From: Nereocystis luetkeana
Taxonomy: Eukaryota; Sar; Phaeophyceae; Laminariales; Laminariaceae
Direction of reading: 5' to 3'
Assembly (NCBI GenBank): GCA_031213475.1
Contig: JARUPZ010000007.1
Location: 3,033,586-3,097,585, forward strand
DNA: 64,000 bases
The translations under genes were made by a program, and so were the position numbers. Each line of letters begins with the position of its first letter. Positions within the stretch are counted from its first letter, which is position 1. Positions 11,557-23,400 of this stretch are shown here, piece after piece. Under the pieces are notes generated by a model. It was given only the letters and a program-made list of their open reading frames with translations, had not been told where the DNA came from and searched no databases.

Positions 11557-12530
11557 GGCCTCCCGCCACCTCGGCGTTGCCCGAACGCTATCGATGCTCG
11601 AACGCTGTTATTGGGGGATTGGCGTGAGCATCTGCACGCGATGTTGGCTTCGTCGATATCTCCAATGCCAGGCACGCCAGTCTTCCCGACAGACGGTACG
11701 TTGACACATTCTCTCCCTTCCGTTACCATTCGGCCCTGGTGTCGCGGTGAGCGTCGAAAACTTCGGTCCCCTTCCCGTCACACCTCGGGGCAACTGCTAC
11801 ATTCTACTCTTCACGGATAGATTCTGCCGGCGTGCAGACATGTACGCCGTCTCGGCTGCGGAATACTCGGCTGAAGGCACCGCCGACATCCTGGTCAATC
11901 AATAAGTACATACCTCTTTGGGGGTGTCCGGTCAGCCTCCTCTCCGACAATGGACTGCACTTCTGCTCCAAGCTGTCAAACTGCTGTGTACAAACTTCTG
12001 AGAATGCGAAAAATCGCCATAAGCGCCTGCTATCCCAACGGCAACGGCGGCGTCGAGCGCGTAAACTACACCATGGCTCAGATGCTAGCGATGGTCTGCA
12101 ACGAACGACAGGACGACTGGGACATCCATTTGCCGAACGTGGAATTTGCTTACAACACCATCAGCGCCGCCATCGGGTTGGTTTGGGGTGCACATTAATC
12201 GCCTCCCTCGCCTTCCCCTCACCCGTTTCGAACAACAGTACGCCCGAGGCCATCGAAGCCTCGCCCGCGACCAGCTGGAACACTGCGTCCTCGCCGCCGA
12301 CCGCCAACGGCGTGCGTATGCGCTGGTACGTGAACAACACGCTAGCACGGTCTCTCGTGTGGAGCGCCGTGACTCAGCGCTCTCAGACGAATTTCAAACA
12401 ACGCCCTACCTGCACCATCGGTAACTGGGTATGGATCTACAACACCGCTGCCAACATTCGCCAGGGTGCGAAATATGGCACAGATGCCAAGGCTCTCAAG
12501 GCGAAGCTATCGCTCAACTAAACGAGTCCT
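11456..12530 (+). pseudogene. Integrase (zinc-binding domain and catalytic core), LTR element G1
   Basis: The zinc-binding part reads ASRHLGVARTLSMLERCYWG followed by CTRCWLRRYLQCQ, a decayed H2C2 finger. The DDE core is spread over three frames: LLFTDRF, LLSDNGLHFCSKL, then YPNGNGGVERVNYTMAQML, giving the Asp, Asp and Glu of the active site. Downstream text (FAYNTISAA, RLPRLPLTRFEQQY) continues the core. G3 at 31745 has the same blocks. At least three frameshifts or stops prevent translation. Confidence 0.88.
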
Positions 12531-12639
12531 TTCAAGATACTAGCTGTCGGCTCCGCGCCCTCTGACTCGACGCCGGACGGCCGTCCTTTAGCCGCCGAAT
12601 TGCTATACTCGGACCTTCCTAACGACACGCCGGGCGCCG

Positions 12640-13430
12640 ATGCCCACTGTCGCGCGTGGGCAGGCCGCTAAACCTTGCACCAACCCACATGACACAACAG
12701 ACCTCCCCCGATACCTCCACGCTGGGCTAACGCAATACGTCCTCAACGCCCATACCACCGAACCCCCCCCCTTTCACGTCACCGCCGACGACGTTTCCGT
12801 GCCCATTGAGCGTTTGGAGGTCGGCAATATTTCTAGCCACCGGTCAGTACGAGGCCGGGGCGGAGTCGTCGCCGTTCTCTACGAAGCACACTGGAAAGGC
12901 CTCCTCCGACCGTCTTAGGAGCGTCAATTGGACCTCCTTCACTCTCGTCAACGCATCCCCAACTACTGGGCCGGCGCGCCTCTGCAACTTCGGCGCAGCG
13001 AACAGGGCGTACCGCCGTATGCGCGTGGGTACCGCTCGATGCGAACTCGCCCGCGACCAGGGCACCCGTTTTCTGCCTCCTGGATACAGCTACGTCGACC
13101 AGAGAACGTGGACTCGCCGGTTCGGCGGCACCACCTTGCCTAGCGGCGCTCACTTTTGGTACAAGGGTCAAGCTCATCTTTAGTGGCTCGGGAAACAATT
13201 CCGCCCACACCCCAAACCCTGCACAGTGCGTCCTTCACTTCTTGGACAACCCCGGACCGGTCTAGCTCGAGCTATTTTCTGCTCGGTATACTACGGCTGA
13301 TGGAGCCGTTCACGGCTCATGGTGCCTGCAAGCGCACCAAGGAAGCTCCCTCCTGCGTGGTGTTGTGCATAACGTTGACGAGTCCCGCGGGGCTGAAAAA
13401 GCTGGCTCTGCCGATTTGAATACGCCCTGG
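12640..13430 (+). pseudogene. Chromodomain and C-terminal domain, LTR element G1
   Basis: RLEVGNISSHRSVRGRGG then VVAVLYEAHWKGLLRPS is a chromodomain of the type fused to integrase in chromoviruses, where it steers insertion to marked chromatin. It is followed by AYRRMRVGTARCEL, RFLPPGYSYV and GAHFWYKG. A WLGK block and a FLDNPGP block follow in other frames. These blocks recur in G2, G3 and G4, so they mark a real conserved C-terminal domain. The reading frame is broken by stops and shifts. Confidence 0.8.
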
Positions 13431-13624
13431 TAGCCAATTTTTGTTTTTCGCATGCGTGTTTCCTGTGGTCGCCGGGGCTGGGGTTGGTATCGTGTCACTG
13501 TTCGTGTGGTTTCCTTGTTTTGTTGTGCTGTAGTTGTACTGTTTGATAAAACTTTTTCACGAACTCTCCCGAAGGTTAACCAATCGTCTACCCAATCTAA
13601 GTCTTGAAACGGAAAGGCTAGGTG

Positions 13625-14100
13625 ATTATCTTTGGCGGCGACCCCCGGTTTGCGATTTAAATACGTATACCCCCTCTAGTAAGGCATGGTATTTCCATTT
13701 TTCCGCCAACCATTGTTTGCGATTTGAATATACCTCCTCTAGTGGGGCATGGTATTTCCTTTCTGCGGCCACCCATTGTTTGCGATTTGAATATACCCCC
13801 TCTAGTAGGGCATGGTGTTTCCTTTCTGCGGCCACCCATTGTTTGAGATTCATATATACCCCCTCTATTTCGAGAGATCCTATTAAATAGGACCTACGGT
13901 ATGCACAAAAACCTACATATTTCCATATTTTCACTTAATGTTTGGTCCTATTTACTATGGCCCCCCGTGATAGTAGCGCATGGTATTTCCTTTCTGCGAC
14001 GGAATCCGTCACTCCTCGTATTTTTCTAGAGAGACGTCGATTCACCACCCACTGTTTGCGAACTGACACCGCGTCCTCTCGCAGGGCGCGATGATTATTT
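13625..14100. repeat. 63-bp minisatellite interrupted by a MITE
   Basis: Units start at about 13649, 13716, 13779 and 13842 (TTTGCGATTTGAATATACCC core), with a 63-bp period between the later units. The array resumes in degenerate form after MITE M4 (13973-14100). A 63-bp period keeps frame, so antisense frames show a repeated 21-residue peptide. I read this as a by-product, not a gene. Confidence 0.85.
13870..13970. mobile_element. TA-flanked MITE, copy M4 (degraded)
   Basis: The right arm is clear (GGTCCTATTTACTATGG to CCGTGA). The left arm is eroded to CCTATTAAATAGGACC. It lies inside the 63-bp minisatellite. Confidence 0.75.
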
Positions 14101-14313
14101 TTCGCGACCATTTGGAACAGATGTCCTGCCGACGACGCCATTGTTAAGTGTAATGCAGTGTGGACCTAGGGGCCGACTACTGCTAGCAGGTTGATGCCTC
14201 TGGCTCTACTCTGGTCACTCACGCGACGTGCTTGACGATGTTGGATGTTATAAGCTCTTGTATTAGTTGCTGCTTGCCTCGCCAGATGTCTTCTGAACGG
14301 AGGGGCGAGGCGC

Positions 14314-15930
14314 TCATCTGAAAAGCACGCGATAACACCCGCCGGGTATGACGAGGGGGCGATTGCTCCAAACCACAACGCCGCAACAGGGGCGAGGGGA
14401 TACCATAACAGGCGGGTGGCCGCGTACCCGTCGAAGAGCAGGCAAGGAAAAATAGTTTCCGCCGTTGATGGCAGATGTCTTGTTTTTCGCTAGAGTCTCA
14501 AAAGCCAACCACATGGCGTCCAAGTGCCAAACGGCCTCGATACCGTAGCCAAAACCCCCTGGTACAGCGTGGGCATCAAGCTGGGGTACTGCTCGTTCTC
14601 TGCCATTCGAGCCACCAACAACAACCTCCACCCCCGGGGCCAAAACACGCTCAGTCCCCGTCGCTGCCGACACCACGCCTCGAAATTCCCGGCTAAAATC
14701 GCCAAAGAGGGTCCCGTTAGACAAGCCAAAATTATGTAGCTAACCCCCGTGTCGGTGCGGTCGAAGCGGCTGCTCAACAACCTCAGGAGGAGCGTGAACA
14801 CCTCCGGTCCCGTGGCCCCGCCTGCGAGGGCGCGCGACACCTGCCCAAAACAATCATCCATCAAGGTAGTAAGGGGGGCGGTCGTGGGCTTGTCAGGCGT
14901 GATGGCACGCGCGAAGGATTTCTGGAGGGAGTACTCCCAACCGGGGACCCGATCGGTAGAACTAAGGCCTTCATGGCTGTCATCGTTGAACATCATGAAA
15001 ATATCTGACGCGGAGGCCTTGACCGAACGAATGAGTTGTTGCAGGGCGTCGGTAAGGGTTGCTCGAAGAGGGAAAAGGGAGGACAGAAATGCGGGAGATG
15101 TCTTTGAGAAACAGGTGTTAGTACGCCCGTATAATGTCGGCGATATGCTTTTTTCGCGGCGGCTGCGGCGGCAGAGTCGATCGCCGATGTTCGGGCATGA
15201 GCAAGGTTAAACGACACGGGCATGGCGCGGTCAACGGGCATGCTCAGGCGGCCAAGAAGCGCGGCTGAAGCAGCAACATCAGCTAGTGAGGGAATCACTT
15301 CTCTCTTACTGGTGATGTCCGTGATCTCGGGGAAGGGGGCTCTTCTGCCGCCGTCCGTGGAGGAGCTGGAGAAGAGCTGGCTCGAAAGGTGTCTCCCCGT
15401 GGGCGGCTTCTCCTGTTGCGCCCGTCGCTCGAGCACTATATCCCCTTCCCTCGGTTTCCCCTACTTCCCGCCCCGTTGTGGCGAGAGGGGCCCCTGCCTT
15501 TTGCGTCACCTGGGCCGCGGCGGGATCCGTCGTCATGGGCGGTAGAGTCCCCTCCAACTCCTCAGCGTCGGTGGTCCCGGTCGCCGGCGCGGCGGTGGGA
15601 GCGGTCATCCCGGGCCGCAGAGCCATCGCCAACTCTTGGGTTCCGGTGGACCCGGTTGTCGGAGGGGCGGCCGAAGTTGTCCTGGTCCAGCTCAGGGTCA
15701 TTTCCCGCGCCTGGGAGCAGGTGACCCTTGTTGGCTGAGAACGTGCGACGTTTGCGGTGGGCGATGTCGGCTTGAGGGTCAGGCCAGCAGACGGTGGTTG
15801 GGGAAGCGTCGTGCGCCTTCCGGAGGCTGACCATCAAGGCCATGGTAAATGCCCGGCGCTGCTGCGCTTCCCAGGAGCCATCGGCCATCTGAATCCGGGC
15901 CACATTGACGGAGAGGTCTTCATCGGGCAT
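14314..15930 (-). pseudogene. Unrecognised protein family, copy 1
   Basis: Read leftwards from ATG at 15930: MPDEDLSVNVARIQMADGSW, then a Thr/Pro/Ala-rich middle. Next come LADVAASAALLGRLSMPVDR and ARTSAIDSAAAAAAKKAYRR. The last parts are VSRALAGGATGPEVFTLLLR (14840-14718) and FRGVVSAATGTERVLAPG. Third codon positions are GC-rich. A diverged second copy at 27430-28305 matches the VSRAL block at 19 of 41 residues. That makes this a genuine former protein on the minus strand and not chance. Frame changes near 15650, 15300, 15130 and 14720 inactivate it. The family is unknown to me. The 5' end abuts LTR element G2, so the true start may be lost. Confidence 0.6.
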
Positions 15931-15936
15931 CTCTTC

Positions 15937-16660
15937 TCGGGGCCAAGCTCCCGTATTTGGATCTTCCTTCCGATATGTCGTTCGCTGACCCTCGCCGACG
16001 CGTATCGGTGAAACGCTGCAAGCCCTATGCCAACCCCCACCACCGTGGCGACATGCCGAAGTACTTGCCAGCGGGGTTGACGCAATACGTGCTCAACAAA
16101 TTCTCCAAGAAATCCCCCCCGTACCACATCACCGAGGACGACGTTTGGGCCGAAGTAGAAAATGTTCACGGACACCAGTCAGTTGGAGGTCAAGGTGGCG
16201 TCATCGCGGTGATGTACGAGGCGCACTGGACAAGACGATCCCGACCATCCTGGAAACGAAAAACGAACCTTCTGATTTCTCGCTAAGAACGTTTGCGCTA
16301 CTGGGCGCGCACTCCGAACCAGCACCGCCAAACCAACCGCCTGTACCGCCGGATGAGAATTGCCGCTGCACCACGGGAGCTTTCTCGGAGCAACGGCGAG
16401 CGGTTTCTGGCACCTGGCTATGGCTGCCTATCGCACGCCTATTGGCTTCGCCAATGCTGCAACACCTTGCTTATTAACGGGGCCCACTTCTGGTACAAGT
16501 GCGGCGACGGTCTGTGGTGGCTCGGGAAAATCAGCGCGACTGCACCAACAATTGGGGTACGTTATTTTTAGCAACTCGAGACCGATCAAGCATCCTCTTT
16601 CCCCGGCACGCTACATGACTTCGACGGGAGCTGTACGAGGTTAATGGTGTCTCCAAATAC
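15937..16660 (+). pseudogene. Chromodomain and Tudor-like C-terminus, LTR element G2
   Basis: Starts abruptly in the polyprotein (LPYLDLPSDMSFADPRRR), continues through MPKYLPAGLTQYVLNK, and reaches a chromodomain (VENVHGHQSVGGQGG, VIAVMYEAHW). After frame changes it gives NRLYRRMRIAAAPRELSR, RFLAPGYGCLSHAYWLRQ and GAHFWYKCGDGLWWLGKI. The last block, with its paired aromatic residues and following FLDDPG in G4, resembles a Tudor/SH3-like barrel. That resemblance is inference. The upstream integrase is absent: a minus-strand pseudogene adjoins. Confidence 0.8.
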
Positions 16661-17663
16661 ACTCAGCTACGTAGCCCGTTTTCACTTGGGGCCCAGAGTA
16701 ACGTAGACAAATCTCGAGGCGCCGCCGTGGATAGCTGAATTTCGCTTCTTGGCTGCACTCGATATTTTTTCTTGCCCTTTCCCTGGACTTAGAGGGGTGG
16801 TCTTCTACTTTTTGACGTTTTCCGAGTATTCGGGTCGGGGGTTTTCTGCTCGGTATGTTCCAGGTTTGTTTTTCTCGGGCTGGGTTGGGGATGGTTTTTG
16901 CGTATTTTGTCCTCCCCCCCCGCTCAGTGTCGGGGCTGGTCTGGGTAGTGGGGACACTCATTTGTGGCACAGGACACGCTTCCGGAGTTGTGGGCTGGGC
17001 TTAGATGGTTCTTGGCGTATTCCGTGTTGATTTTCTTCTCGTCCTTCCTATCCCCCCCCCGCTCGGAAGCTGCTAGCAATCTGAAGAAAAAATGACAACA
17101 CCTACTGGGGAACAGGGCCGCCTCGTTGTTTATGTCAAGATTTCGCTTTTCCGTAGACACTTTCTCGCCCTACCGCCGTTGCGGGTGGCACGGCCATGGC
17201 TTTTGTTGGCGATTTACTCCTGACCCTCAAGGCTAGGCCTTCCTTTCTTTCTCTTTTTTGACGTACCTTGCCGGCTTCTTTACCTTACTATTCAGAGGTG
17301 TGGGAGTGGGTTTTGAGGAGCCGCATCTTCGGCTCATGTTCTTCGTAGCTCGTGGAATCGGGGCTTCCACGAATTTGCCACAATGATGCATATATGGCTC
17401 ATCAGAGTGGGCTAGTGTTATGGTACTGCTTTGAATGAAGCTGAAATCCCGGTAATTACCTGGGTTCAGGTATTGGGGTCGTACTTGTAGTACTTGGGAG
17501 GCGTATGTTAGATGGAAAACCAGGGGTTTTCCAGCGATCCCCGTGCACGAAAGGCATAAAACTGCTCTTCTTATATCTCTACCCGAACAACACACGTGAG
17601 TATCAACGAGTGTCTCTTCAAACCTGTCTAGGGATACAAATTGTCCCGACCTTGATCTTAACA
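16660..17663 (+). mobile_element. LTR of chromodomain element G2
   Basis: About 1 kb of noncoding DNA that follows the G2 C-terminus and is closely similar to 37346-38350 on the other strand. Both copies end in GATCTTAACA, giving the CA terminus typical of LTRs. Fragments of the same sequence recur at 34390-34630 and 29760-29870. The left limit is estimated from where the shared coding frame stops. Confidence 0.7.
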
Positions 17664-17796
17664 CATCGTGTTAGAGACTTGTGGGAGAGGGCATCAACCT
17701 GGGTGCTAACGGCATGAAGATCGTATTTCTAACAATGCCACCCGGGTGAAGTATTTTCAAGCTGTGGAGGGGGTTATATATTCCGGATTACCCTGG

Positions 17797-18130
17797 GCTG
17801 GGTAATCGATCGGTTTTTTACCCATATAACTCAGCGGGCATAGTACCATCACATTTTTCATCGACGACAGGACACGGATTCGAACCGCAATTTGGACGCT
17901 TCCTCTATACAAGCGTTTGCGCGTGCGTCCCCGAACACTTATATCTCCCTGGTTCCGCAGGTATTAAAACGAAGCTGGTAGGTCAGCGTACGGCCGTGTA
18001 CGGTACCGACGCCCCAAATATCCCGCCGTTCAGAGGAGGGGGAGAGTGTCATACCTGGTACGGATTACCCTGGGCTGGTTAATCGATCGGTCTTCTACCC
18101 CTATAGCTCAGTGAATAATATCATCTCAGT
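17797..18130 (+). mobile_element. tRNA-derived SINE family S1, copy a
   Basis: Begins GGATTACCCTGGGCTGGGTA, then tRNA-like promoter boxes: box A ATAACTCAGCGGGC and box B GGATTCGAACC. The body ends near 18050. A second head (GGATTACCCTGGGCTGG with TATAGCTCAGTG) starts at 18062, so this copy is followed by a partial tandem head. The structure matches copies b and c near 35 kb. Confidence 0.75.
18052..18060. repeat. TACCWGGTA scar inside SINE S1
   Basis: Copy a reads GTCATACCTGGTACGGATTA. The equivalent point of copy b (minus strand, about 34885-34905) reads GCTATAAGGATTA. Removing CCTGGTA makes them align without a gap, so this is a direct empty-site comparison. Confidence 0.85.
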
Positions 18131-18929
18131 GAGGGGTGGGATGGTCCATTCTTTTTGTACTCCTACTTTTTCCACATAGTAGTAGTAGATTCCCACGGCT
18201 TTTTTCAAAGCAGACTGCCGAGCTGTGGGGGTAGCCTTTCTACTCTGTTGTCCCAATATAGTGACCTATCTCGCACGCCACGTTTGATTCCATATATTGG
18301 ACACCTAGATTACCGATGTTGTTCTATCATTATCTAAGGGTTGGGTTGGACTGAGGCCTCCGGCCGTTGCTGATAATATCACCCACACGTTGTTTTGGCT
18401 TTGTTCGGATTGTGCTCATCACCTACGTGGCCCGTCTGGTGCCTTTTATATAACTCGTGCCCCCATATTCCTCTGGGTCTCTATACATACCCATGCTTGC
18501 GTACCTTGGGGGTCTCTTCCTCGGAAGGCTGTATATAGTTTTTGCGAACTCTTAGGTTGCGGGCCACTTGTTCGCATGCGCGTTCCCGCTTTCTTTCCTC
18601 GGCGTGGTGGTGTGGAGTAACCCCGATCCTCCTCTGACCTAACCCGGCGCGTTTCCTACTTATCAGTGGCGCTGTAGAGGGTCCGGGTGGCTTACAGTTA
18701 AGGCCCGCTATCAAGAAATGATAGTTTAGCGCTGAGGTTCAACGCCATTTTTTGTAGGTGCACTCCAGCTGTAAGTAAAAAATATCTCACGCGGACGTTC
18801 CCTATTTCTGTGGGCTCTCTTGAACGATTGTGTTTTTTAAACGGGGCATTTAGGATTTTTAGGCGCTTATCAACCTCTGCATTTCTTCAAGGGTAATTTC
18901 TTATCCCAGTTAACTCTAAAACAACCAGG

Positions 18930-19690
18930 GCGATTCGCGAGTCTTGACCCGACCCGCGGGTCGGGTCACGTGGTGTTCAAAATGTCACGGGTCGGGTCGG
19001 GTCGGGTCAAGAGGTGATGAAACTCTCACGGGTCGGGTCAGGTCATGACCCGCGAGAAGCGGGTCACTCGAGGGTCGGGCCAGCATGACCCGCGAGTTGT
19101 TTTCTACTGGCCCGCGGGTCGGACCCGCGCATTCGGCTTGCGGATCCGACATTCGAATCACTTCCCGCCCTCTTACCCTACGGCTTCTCTCATACTACTC
19201 CATAATACCCCTTTGGTATCACATTCAAACATTAATCACGGTCAAATTCGTACACGCATGCCCGCATCCCACTATACCCACTATAGCCAGGTTATATATC
19301 ACTGCGAGGCACTAAGATGAATCTTAAATTGTTTTTGAAGTCCCGACCCACGGGCCAGATCCGCGGGTCGGACCTTCGGGTCAAGATAAATGGTCTCGCG
19401 GGTCAAGGTGACCCGACCCGCATGAAACCCGTGTCTCACGGGTCAATCGGAAGGTGGCGGGTCGGGTCGGGTCGGAACAGGAAGTTTAGAAATCCCGGGT
19501 CGGGTCGGGTCAGGAGATTTTCAAAACTCACGGGTCGGGTCGGGTCAAGACGCTTTCAAAATCACGCGGGTCGGGCCGGGTCAAGTCAGCATGCCTCGAA
19601 CACTTCGCGGGTCGGGTCGGGTCGGGTCAGCTGACCCGACCCGACCCGACCCGACCCGTGAGGTTTGACCTGACCCGCGAAAAGCCCTGA
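18930..19690. repeat. GGGTC pentamer satellite with fold-back structure
   Basis: Runs of GGGTCGGGTC alternate with spacers such as AAGACGCTTTCAAAATC. The complementary GACCCGACCC occurs at the left end (about 18948-18960) and right end (19632-19665). The array could therefore fold back on itself. GGG runs separated by two bases could also form G-quadruplexes. No coding frame is credible. Confidence 0.85.
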
Positions 19691-19712
19691 AAAAAACGGT
19701 TGTGTCCGTTTT

Positions 19713-20450
19713 TCATTGCTCAGCGAAAAATGTGTTACATATTGGTGTTGCCGCCACTATCAATAAGGGACTGCATATCCGGTTGGAATATTTTTTAAGA
19801 AACGAAAAATGGGGAAAAAAATAAACATAGAGGGGAAACCCAGCCAGAAACCTGCACACTCGAAGGGAGAAGTCCTGGGGTGTTGCGCGTTTACGGTTTT
19901 GCTGTACTCCGCGTTTACTCTTTCTTTCGGCGTTTTCCGATTCAACCTCATTTCGTATCTCGCGTAGAGGTCGCTCGCTGGTATTCCTTAAGTTGCTATT
20001 CTCTATCTTGTGGGTCAGTTTAAGCAGCATTTCTTTCGCCGAATTGCTTGCTTTTCGTGCAAGGCCGAGGCTCAATTTCTTTACTGGCGTATTTCTTGTC
20101 GGCGGGCCTTGCCTGTACACAAACCTGCTAAAAGAGACTTCATAAAAAACGAGCATCTCGTTGGCGTTGATGTGTGCCTGGGCCACCAATCTGGGAGATC
20201 CTCCGCGTTCTTCACCTGAAGCAAGGCATGATGAAGACCTGATTTGTCATCCGGAGACCGTTGAAGGGACGCTATCGTAGCGCACCCTCAGGAATGCGTC
20301 GTCAAGTACCCGTGCGTAGGCGTTTTGGAAACGTATACATACGACTTGAAATTGGAGTCAAGGATTTGCAACCATTATCCATATTTCGTGGTTGTAAAAT
20401 GGTTGATGCGAATTTACAAGAACCCTGAGCTTTTTGCCCCTTTTTTTCAC
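19713..20450 (-). pseudogene. Coding-like frame with two in-frame stops, unknown
   Basis: On the minus strand, from about 20450, one register reads HQPFYNHEIWIMVANP, stop, QVVCIRFQNAYARVLDDAFL, stop, LVAQAHINANEMLVFYEVSF, then a basic stretch ending at a TGA at 19713. Both internal stops are TGA. The lysine/glutamate-rich 80-residue stretch (SAKEMLLKLTHKIENSNLRN) looks like protein. The last 50 residues are aromatic and hydrophobic. I do not recognise the family. It may be a transposon relic. Confidence 0.3.
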
Positions 20451-23400
20451 GTTTTAGGGCACAATAACTTACTACCCATCATAGGAACGTATGTTGGCCT
20501 CCCGCAGCATCTTCGACGACGAGTTCCCAAGAGGTATATCATCCGCCTGGAGAACAGCTAAATTTTGGTGAAGGCCAATTCTTCATCGGTGATGGGTTAC
20601 GGCCATTGTGATATGCCCCCTTGCGTGAAAAGAAACATTTTAGCGTTTTTACGAGCTTTTCGTGCTACTCGCTCGCAACTTCGAATACACGAAAACCCCT
20701 CGTGAGTCGTTTCTGGCTGCCTACGACCGCTGTCTGGTGCACCCGGCGCCCTCACACACCCCATCAGGAGCATCCCTCAATTTCGCGGGCTGTAGTTTCC
20801 TGTGAGGAGCTGTAGCTGTCGGCAAGTGAAGTAAGTAAGTGCAAACGGTCAGTGATTGTTTTTTTTTTTGTCTTAATTTTGTTCACCCCGAAATTCGACC
20901 AACTTCGACCGCTGCAGCACCTCTAAGTCGAGGTGTAGGCCTCTGTTGAGAAAGGGCGGGAGATCAATCCCGAGAGAAACCCAAGCTGCTGTGATGAACC
21001 TCTTTGGTGTTACAATCGCTCTCCGGTGAGCACGAACCAGCCGAAGTTCTAAACGCAGCGTGTTAAACTAGCGATGTGTTTTTCTGCTCCGATAAAACAT
21101 CTATAGATTAGTGTGACCGGAAACCCGGGGGCCAGAAGACGCTTGGATGCCAGCGTGGCCTTAACACAAAACCTTAACATTTGTTGCCGACGCTAGCTGC
21201 TCGGGCCACTAACTGTGTCCGTAGTGAGCAGCACTTGCCTGTAGTCGGCGTTATAAGTGTCCATGAATCATGCATACGCCTCAGCTTGGATGGGTCGACT
21301 GCCGAAGCGTGTAAGGTCGAGGGCGCGGGGGGGGCTGAGGTGTCTTCACATCTGCCTACCAGACGAGGCATCCCCTCGCCATAAGACTCTGTACTTTCGA
21401 TAGTACGAACGCCGTATACGTCTGAGGAACCCTGTTCGGGGAAAGTGCTCCTGAGAAAGCGTCGACGTTTTGCGGACGCTCTCGAGATGTTGCTCGAAAT
21501 TCGACTTGAAGGAATCGAACACCAGCACTCCGTCTCTCGTGTAATAGAGGAGTGTCTCTCACTTAGCGGATGATATTGTAAGATATCTTCTGCCCAACCT
21601 GCCGGTGATAGCGAACGAAGCCATCTGCGTAACGCCGCGACCGCTGACCCCTCTATCCTACACCAAGTGTCTCCCAAACGGAAGCAGGTCCCGCAGACCG
21701 CTTCGCGACGTTCGAGGGTCAGAGCTGGTAACCCTAGAAATCTGCTATTTGGTCTACGGTGGGGAGCTCTACTAATAGCATGTTAGCGGATGATGACTGT
21801 CTGTGTACACCGGTCCATGCCCACGTACGTAGAACATACGTACGATATCCATCGGCCTCTGAGAGAGCTCAATTTTCCTTGACACTAGTAGGACTACGAT
21901 CTCGGAAAAACAAAATCCGTCTGTCGTGCCTTTGTGCCGCTCATCTTTGGGATTGTTTCCGAAAAAATATTGCATTTGACCTCTTTATTGCTGCACTGCT
22001 GTACATGTAGCTAAAACTTCCTCTACTTGCAAGTGTTTGGCCTCTAATTCCAACTGTATTGTTCCCACAATGGGAGTGCACTTCCTTTTTACACCGACCA
22101 GCTGAATTTGCGAGCTCGCAAAACTCTTTTCCGCCGCCGTTGTCCTGCATTCGATGCGTTGTCCTACATTCGATGTTGCCCTACCAGCACGGTACAACGA
22201 GACAACGGATGATTTCGCCTAGTGGGCTGCGCGGGGTTTCCAAGGTCACACGCGCCTTCCTCCACTGGTCTGTGAAAGCTTTTGGGCCAGGGTCATCTTC
22301 GGGCGGGCTCTATTGCGCCCAGAGTAGTTCCCAAATCAAACTACGTTTGAAACCGTCATAAAAATGAAAATCGAAGAGTCTGACGTCTGACGTATTATGC
22401 GAGTACGTGGCAATCAATCAGCGCATCAGAGCTACGATGATACCAGGTGTAGGCTTAATGGCATAGGCGCGACTGAGTAGTACATCGACCTCGCACCCAC
22501 CGCACTGCTGTACAGTTGTATCGTACTCATCGGGATACCCAGCTCCCTGCCGTGTTCAGGCTGTTAATGCTTGAAACTCTGCGCAGGGTGTTGGGTAATT
22601 TCGTTATTCCTCTGCCCAACCTGACTCAATTATGAGAAGTTTCTGGATGCACCACTTGGCGGTACTGTCGCATTTATGGCCTCGATTTAGCTACATCCTC
22701 GACCATATGGGCATGCGAAGAGCCGAAGGCGGGCGTCACCTTGCTGCGGCGAGGCCCGCCTGCATGCCATATGATGCCAGGTAATCCTTTCCAGGTTTTC
22801 AGGTCTCGCTTTATCGCTCACGAGCGCTGGTGCTTCGTTCGAAAGGCAGCGTCAAGTATCTAATACATTACAGAGCTCTGGTGGAAGATTATTACCTTCC
22901 AACAGCGGACCTGGCTGTCTCCCTCACCCGTCACCCTACTCCTCCTGCTTCCCATATACGAATAGGCCTTGCGAGGAAAACGTCACCCTTTCTCGTACAG
23001 CATTCCGAACCCCGGGCCTTCAGACACGTTCCCGGCAGTACCGAACCCTACGCAGACCATCCTGATCCACCGTACACGCAGAAATGTTCAAGATTCGAGG
23101 AAACAGCAGTTCCGCAAATCATTAACTCGTAACAATACCCATCGAAACGTGTGGCTCCTTAATTACGAAGGACAAAGGGAAGGGAGCCAACACGTAAGGA
23201 CTCGAAGACCGTGAGTAACACACTGAGGTTACCGCCGCACCCCGAGCATAGTGAGAAAAGGCGGGGGAGGGCGAATGGCCTCGTCCGAAAAAACAGAACG
23301 AAATCACACGATGATCCGGTACTAAATCTGTTTGAGCGGCCGGATTCCCATATCTCCGCCGGTGATAAACGGAGGGGGGTTCGGTCGGACTAAAATTGAA

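Larger units (their letters stand above)
10395..13470 (+). mobile_element. Ty3-type chromodomain LTR retrotransposon remnant, G1
   Basis: Contains, in order, a Pro/Ser-rich linker frame, integrase zinc-binding domain, integrase core, a chromodomain and a C-terminal domain shared with G2, G3 and G4. No reverse transcriptase, RNase H or protease is visible, so the left part is missing. Frames change several times. No LTR could be paired with it. Confidence 0.85.
17664..18929. other. Intergenic, apart from SINE S1
   Basis: Outside the SINE, 18131-18929 holds only short mixed frames. No conserved motif was recognised. Confidence 0.45.
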
